DNA of 8,862 nucleotides from an uncultured Mycoplasmatota bacterium (GTDB lineage: Bacteria > Bacillota_I > Bacilli_A > RF39 > UBA660). The translations under genes were made by a program, and so were the position numbers. Position 1 is the first letter of the stretch, and each line of letters begins with the position of its first letter. This document shows positions 6,790 through 8,862 of this stretch, piece after piece. A model generated the notes under the pieces. The model made no database searches, had not been told where the DNA came from, and was given only the letters and a program-made list of their open reading frames with translations. The DNA lies in assembly GCA_946407055.1 (NCBI GenBank), contig CAMJMP010000026.1, positions 1 to 8,862 on the forward strand, in the 5' to 3' direction.

Positions 6790-7084
6790 AACTAGCACAC
6801 CATCCTCTCCAATAATACTTTTTTTGACCTGTTGCAAAATTAATTGCATTACCCATCAATGTCATTACATTGTGGTAATTAGGAACAGGAGCAACTAAGA
6901 ACGTTCCAAGCAAGGCTGGCGACGCAAACCCCAAAAGTGTCGCCAAGTTATTTGATTTGAACGCTATTAGTAATGCTACTGTAATTGCTATTCCTGTTAG
7001 GAATACTATTAAATCTCCAGGTGTAAACAATCCTAAAATCATTTGTGATTTTTTGGAGTTTGCAGGAATCAAATAATTATTCAT
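6746..7084 (-). CDS. PrgI-family T4SS membrane protein (VirB3-like position)
   Basis: The 112-residue protein has two membrane helices (about residues 23-42 and 47-66) close to the N-terminus, followed by a short tail containing VPNYHNV and QKKYYWRGW. Size, helix hairpin and position directly before TrsD/VirB4 match the PrgI family of Gram-positive T4SSs, which occupies the place of VirB3 and is thought to contact VirB4 at the membrane. The ATG at 7084 is preceded by GGGAGG (7101-7096) that begins on the last base of the upstream stop; the spacing of 11 bases is slightly long. The last 44 bases overlap the TrsD-like gene, so the C-terminal tail (about 98-112) is encoded in DNA that also specifies that protein's N-terminus. 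A GC-rich patch with an inverted repeat falls within the second helix. Assignment rests on topology and synteny, since the family is poorly conserved. Confidence 0.82.
   Translation of the reverse strand: MNNYLIPANSKKSQMILGLFTPGDLIVFLTGIAITVALLIAFKSNNLATLLGFASPALLGTFLVAPVPNYHNVMTLMGNAINFATGQKKYYWRGWCASYDSNRPKHDGSSTI
6804..6810 (-). promoter_or_regulatory. internal ribosome binding site of the TrsD-like gene
   Basis: GGAGAGG on the minus strand lies within the 3' part of the PrgI-like coding region. It is five bases before GTG 6798 and fourteen before ATG 6789, both in frame with the TrsD-like gene, so it narrows the start to one of these two. Confidence 0.55.
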
Positions 7085-7100
7085 TTTTCACACTGCCTCC

Positions 7101-8862
7101 CTATTTCTTTTCTTTTTCTCTTTGAGCTTGTTGACGTCTATGAGCTTCAACATAATCCCTAGAATTAACAAGAGTATCTCGAGATTGTTCAACTTTACTC
7201 TTAGTAGCTGATGATGGTACATCAACAAGAACAGCTCTTTTTTCACTATCAACAGTAATATTTTCAGTCTTCTTCATTTCGACTTTATCATATCTCTTAG
7301 CTATTGCATCTTCTAAAGCTGCTTGACCTTCAATGGTTTCGATTATTGTTTTACCATCAGGACCTATTAAATCAAATTTATGCTTACCATCAACACCATC
7401 TGCATGAACGATAATTTGTGACAAACCTGAACTATGACCATGAGGATCAACGGTAATTCTAAACTCGGCTTTTCTACCTTCAACAGAGTCACCAATTTGT
7501 TTTAACACTTTTGCAACGTCAATCTCACCATTATCTGCATTTAATCCATATTGCGCTTCTAAGAAATCAATTATTGAGCCATCTGTATCACTAAATTTAG
7601 CTCTACCATAAGTACGTATCTCTTTTTGATGAGATGTGAAGAAATCTCCCAATGCTCTTGATACATCATTCTCTTGTCCAGAGCTTGCTTGAACAATTGC
7701 TCTAGCAACAGCATCCTTCTTAGCTTTCTTCAATGCTTCATCGGCATTGTGACGAATAGCATTTAATTCGGCTTGCGCTGCTTTATATTCATCAGTACCT
7801 GGATCAACTGAAAATTTTTCTCTCGGTTTTCCAGCCGCTGCAGTTTCTCTCAATTTACTAAAATCAACTTGACGACCACTTCCAGAAACTGCTGTTTTAA
7901 ACGTTTCTCTAGCAGTTCTTTGAGCTTTTGTTAATTCACTATTTTCTTTTGATAAGAAATCAGCAACTCTTTTTTGATAATCTGCATCAGATTCACCAGT
8001 TTCTCTAGCAACCATTGCTTCCATTGCTGCAGTATGTGTAGATGCTAATGCTGCAACACTAGAGTCTAACTCTTTACGAGCATCTGCTCTTACTGCTCTA
8101 TTATAAGCCATTTGTTCAACATCCATCTTTTCTGCATCTTGTACGGCACGTACAGCTGCTGAATATTGTTCATCACTTGGATTAATCTTACCTTCAAGAA
8201 CACCTTTTAATCCCGCTAAATCAGAAAGTAATTTAGCTTGACCATCTTGATAAGATGTATCAACTGGACCAGCTGCCCAAGCAACTACTGCTTCTTTTGC
8301 ATCCTTAGCTTTGCCTTTCAATACGCCCCATTCAGTGCCACCATGTTCTTCCTTGTAAGTATCTCTCTTTCTCTTCTTTTCTGATGACTTTTCTGTAGCT
8401 GCTCTTGCAGCTTCTCTAGCCATATGTGGATTAACTGGTTCTTTCTTACCATGTGCCATATCCCAGACACGTCCACCGGCAACTCTAGTACCTGCTGATA
8501 AACCACCAGCAAGACCAGATATTGTACTAGAACCTAATCTCTTAAGTCTTTCAAGACCTTGATGTTTAGCATTTGGATCAATTGGTTTACTATGTTCTGC
8601 ATTGAAGTTACGAACAAGTCCAGTAGCTGCTGCTCCTAAAGTAGCTGCTGCAGTAAATGCTCCACCTTCTGCTAACTTCTTACCAATTCCCAACTTCATA
8701 TCTGCACTATTTAATTTAAATGTTTCAGATATAACTTTTGGTGCCATCTTTGCAAATATGATTAAACCAATAATCAATAACAATCTTGCAAAGAATCCCA
8801 TACTTGTAGATACTTCTTCATTCGCCCACAATTGAGCAGAAGAAGTAGTTAATACATTCAAG
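7101..8862 (-). CDS. TrbL/VirB6-like T4SS membrane protein, C-terminal part
   Basis: At least 586 C-terminal residues are visible and the frame is open to the window edge. The first possible start (TTG at 8861) has no visible ribosome site, so the real start should be outside. The visible part opens with one strong membrane helix (about residues 21-37, GFFARLLLIIGLIIFA) and the segment KMAPKVISETFKL. Gly/Ala-rich stretches follow at about 64-84 and 107-131, and then more than 430 soluble, Ala/Lys/Glu-rich residues, likely largely helical. A polytopic N-terminal part followed by a Gly/Ala-rich segment and a variable soluble tail is the usual plan of TrbL/VirB6-like channel proteins of Gram-positive T4SSs. 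Its position directly before PrgI and VirB4 fits. The gene ends with TAG 7103-7101, whose last base starts the next ribosome site. The tail may reach VirB4 or the coupling protein in the cytoplasm (inference). The family call rests on the tail, one helix and synteny. Confidence 0.72.
   Translation of the reverse strand, partial: LNVLTTSSAQLWANEEVSTSMGFFARLLLIIGLIIFAKMAPKVISETFKLNSADMKLGIGKKLAEGGAFTAAATLGAAATGLVRNFNAEHSKPIDPNAKHQGLERLKRLGSSTISGLAGGLSAGTRVAGGRVWDMAHGKKEPVNPHMAREAARAATEKSSEKKRKRDTYKEEHGGTEWGVLKGKAKDAKEAVVAWAAGPVDTSYQDGQAKLLSDLAGLKGVLEGKINPSDEQYSAAVRAVQDAEKMDVEQMAYNRAVRADARKELDSSVAALASTHTAAMEAMVARETGESDADYQKRVADFLSKENSELTKAQRTARETFKTAVSGSGRQVDFSKLRETAAAGKPREKFSVDPGTDEYKAAQAELNAIRHNADEALKKAKKDAVARAIVQASSGQENDVSRALGDFFTSHQKEIRTYGRAKFSDTDGSIIDFLEAQYGLNADNGEIDVAKVLKQIGDSVEGRKAEFRITVDPHGHSSGLSQIIVHADGVDGKHKFDLIGPDGKTIIETIEGQAALEDAIAKRYDKVEMKKTENITVDSEKRAVLVDVPSSATKSKVEQSRDTLVNSRDYVEAHRRQQAQREKEKK

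Noticed and set aside
8318..8835. Open frames 8318-8512 (minus) and 8602-8835 (plus) in the TrbL-like region
   Set aside because: Both overlap the long TrbL-like frame in other frames and have no recognisable domain or ribosome site.
1..8862. UGA read as tryptophan (Mollicutes-type code)
   Set aside because: Trp is encoded by TGG and the TrsD-like gene ends at TGA directly at the virB4 start, so UGA acts as stop here.

Overview
The window is one minus-strand block of conjugative type IV secretion (T4SS) genes from a low-GC Gram-positive-type bacterium. The support is: AT-rich DNA with A/T-ending codons, Shine-Dalgarno sites of the GGAGG/GGTGA type, a single-membrane T4SS gene set (PrgI-like, TrsD/TrsE-type VirB4, TrbL/VirB6-like, peptidoglycan hydrolase, VirD4/TraG) with no outer-membrane core proteins, and a lipoprotein with a Gram-positive-style signal. 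UGA is read as stop. A Bacillota host or close relative, possibly an uncultured gut lineage, is an inference; the sequence does not fix the lineage, nor whether this is an ICE, a plasmid or a chromosomal remnant. No relaxase, integrase or replication gene lies in the window.

Layout in transcription order (right to left). 8862-7101: C-terminal part of a TrbL/VirB6-like membrane protein with a long soluble tail. 7084-6746: PrgI-family two-helix membrane protein. 6789-6211: TrsD-like protein, overlapping the previous gene by 44 nt. 6214-4430: VirB4/TrsE ATPase, starting with GTG in a 4-nt GTGA overlap. 4431-4406: strong intrinsic terminator. 4393-4385: extended -10 promoter. 4353-1459: large single-pass protein with a disordered cytoplasmic half and an extracellular SpoIID plus NlpC/P60 hydrolase half. 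1454-594: lipoprotein with a highly acidic tract and a C-terminal membrane helix. About 593-565: candidate promoter. 538-1: N-terminal part of the VirD4/TraG coupling protein. No stretch over 300 bases lacks a gene, and I see no convincing plus-strand gene, RNA gene, IS or CRISPR array.

By family knowledge, the TrbL-like and PrgI-like proteins would form the membrane channel, VirB4 (with the TrsD-like protein) would power assembly and transport, the SpoIID-NlpC/P60 protein would open the cell wall, and the coupling protein would feed DNA to the channel. The lipoprotein sits between hydrolase and coupling protein and is probably a surface accessory factor. The most unusual items are the hydrolase architecture, the doubly anchored acidic lipoprotein, and the terminator-promoter pair that splits the operon between the channel/ATPase genes and the wall/surface/coupling genes.
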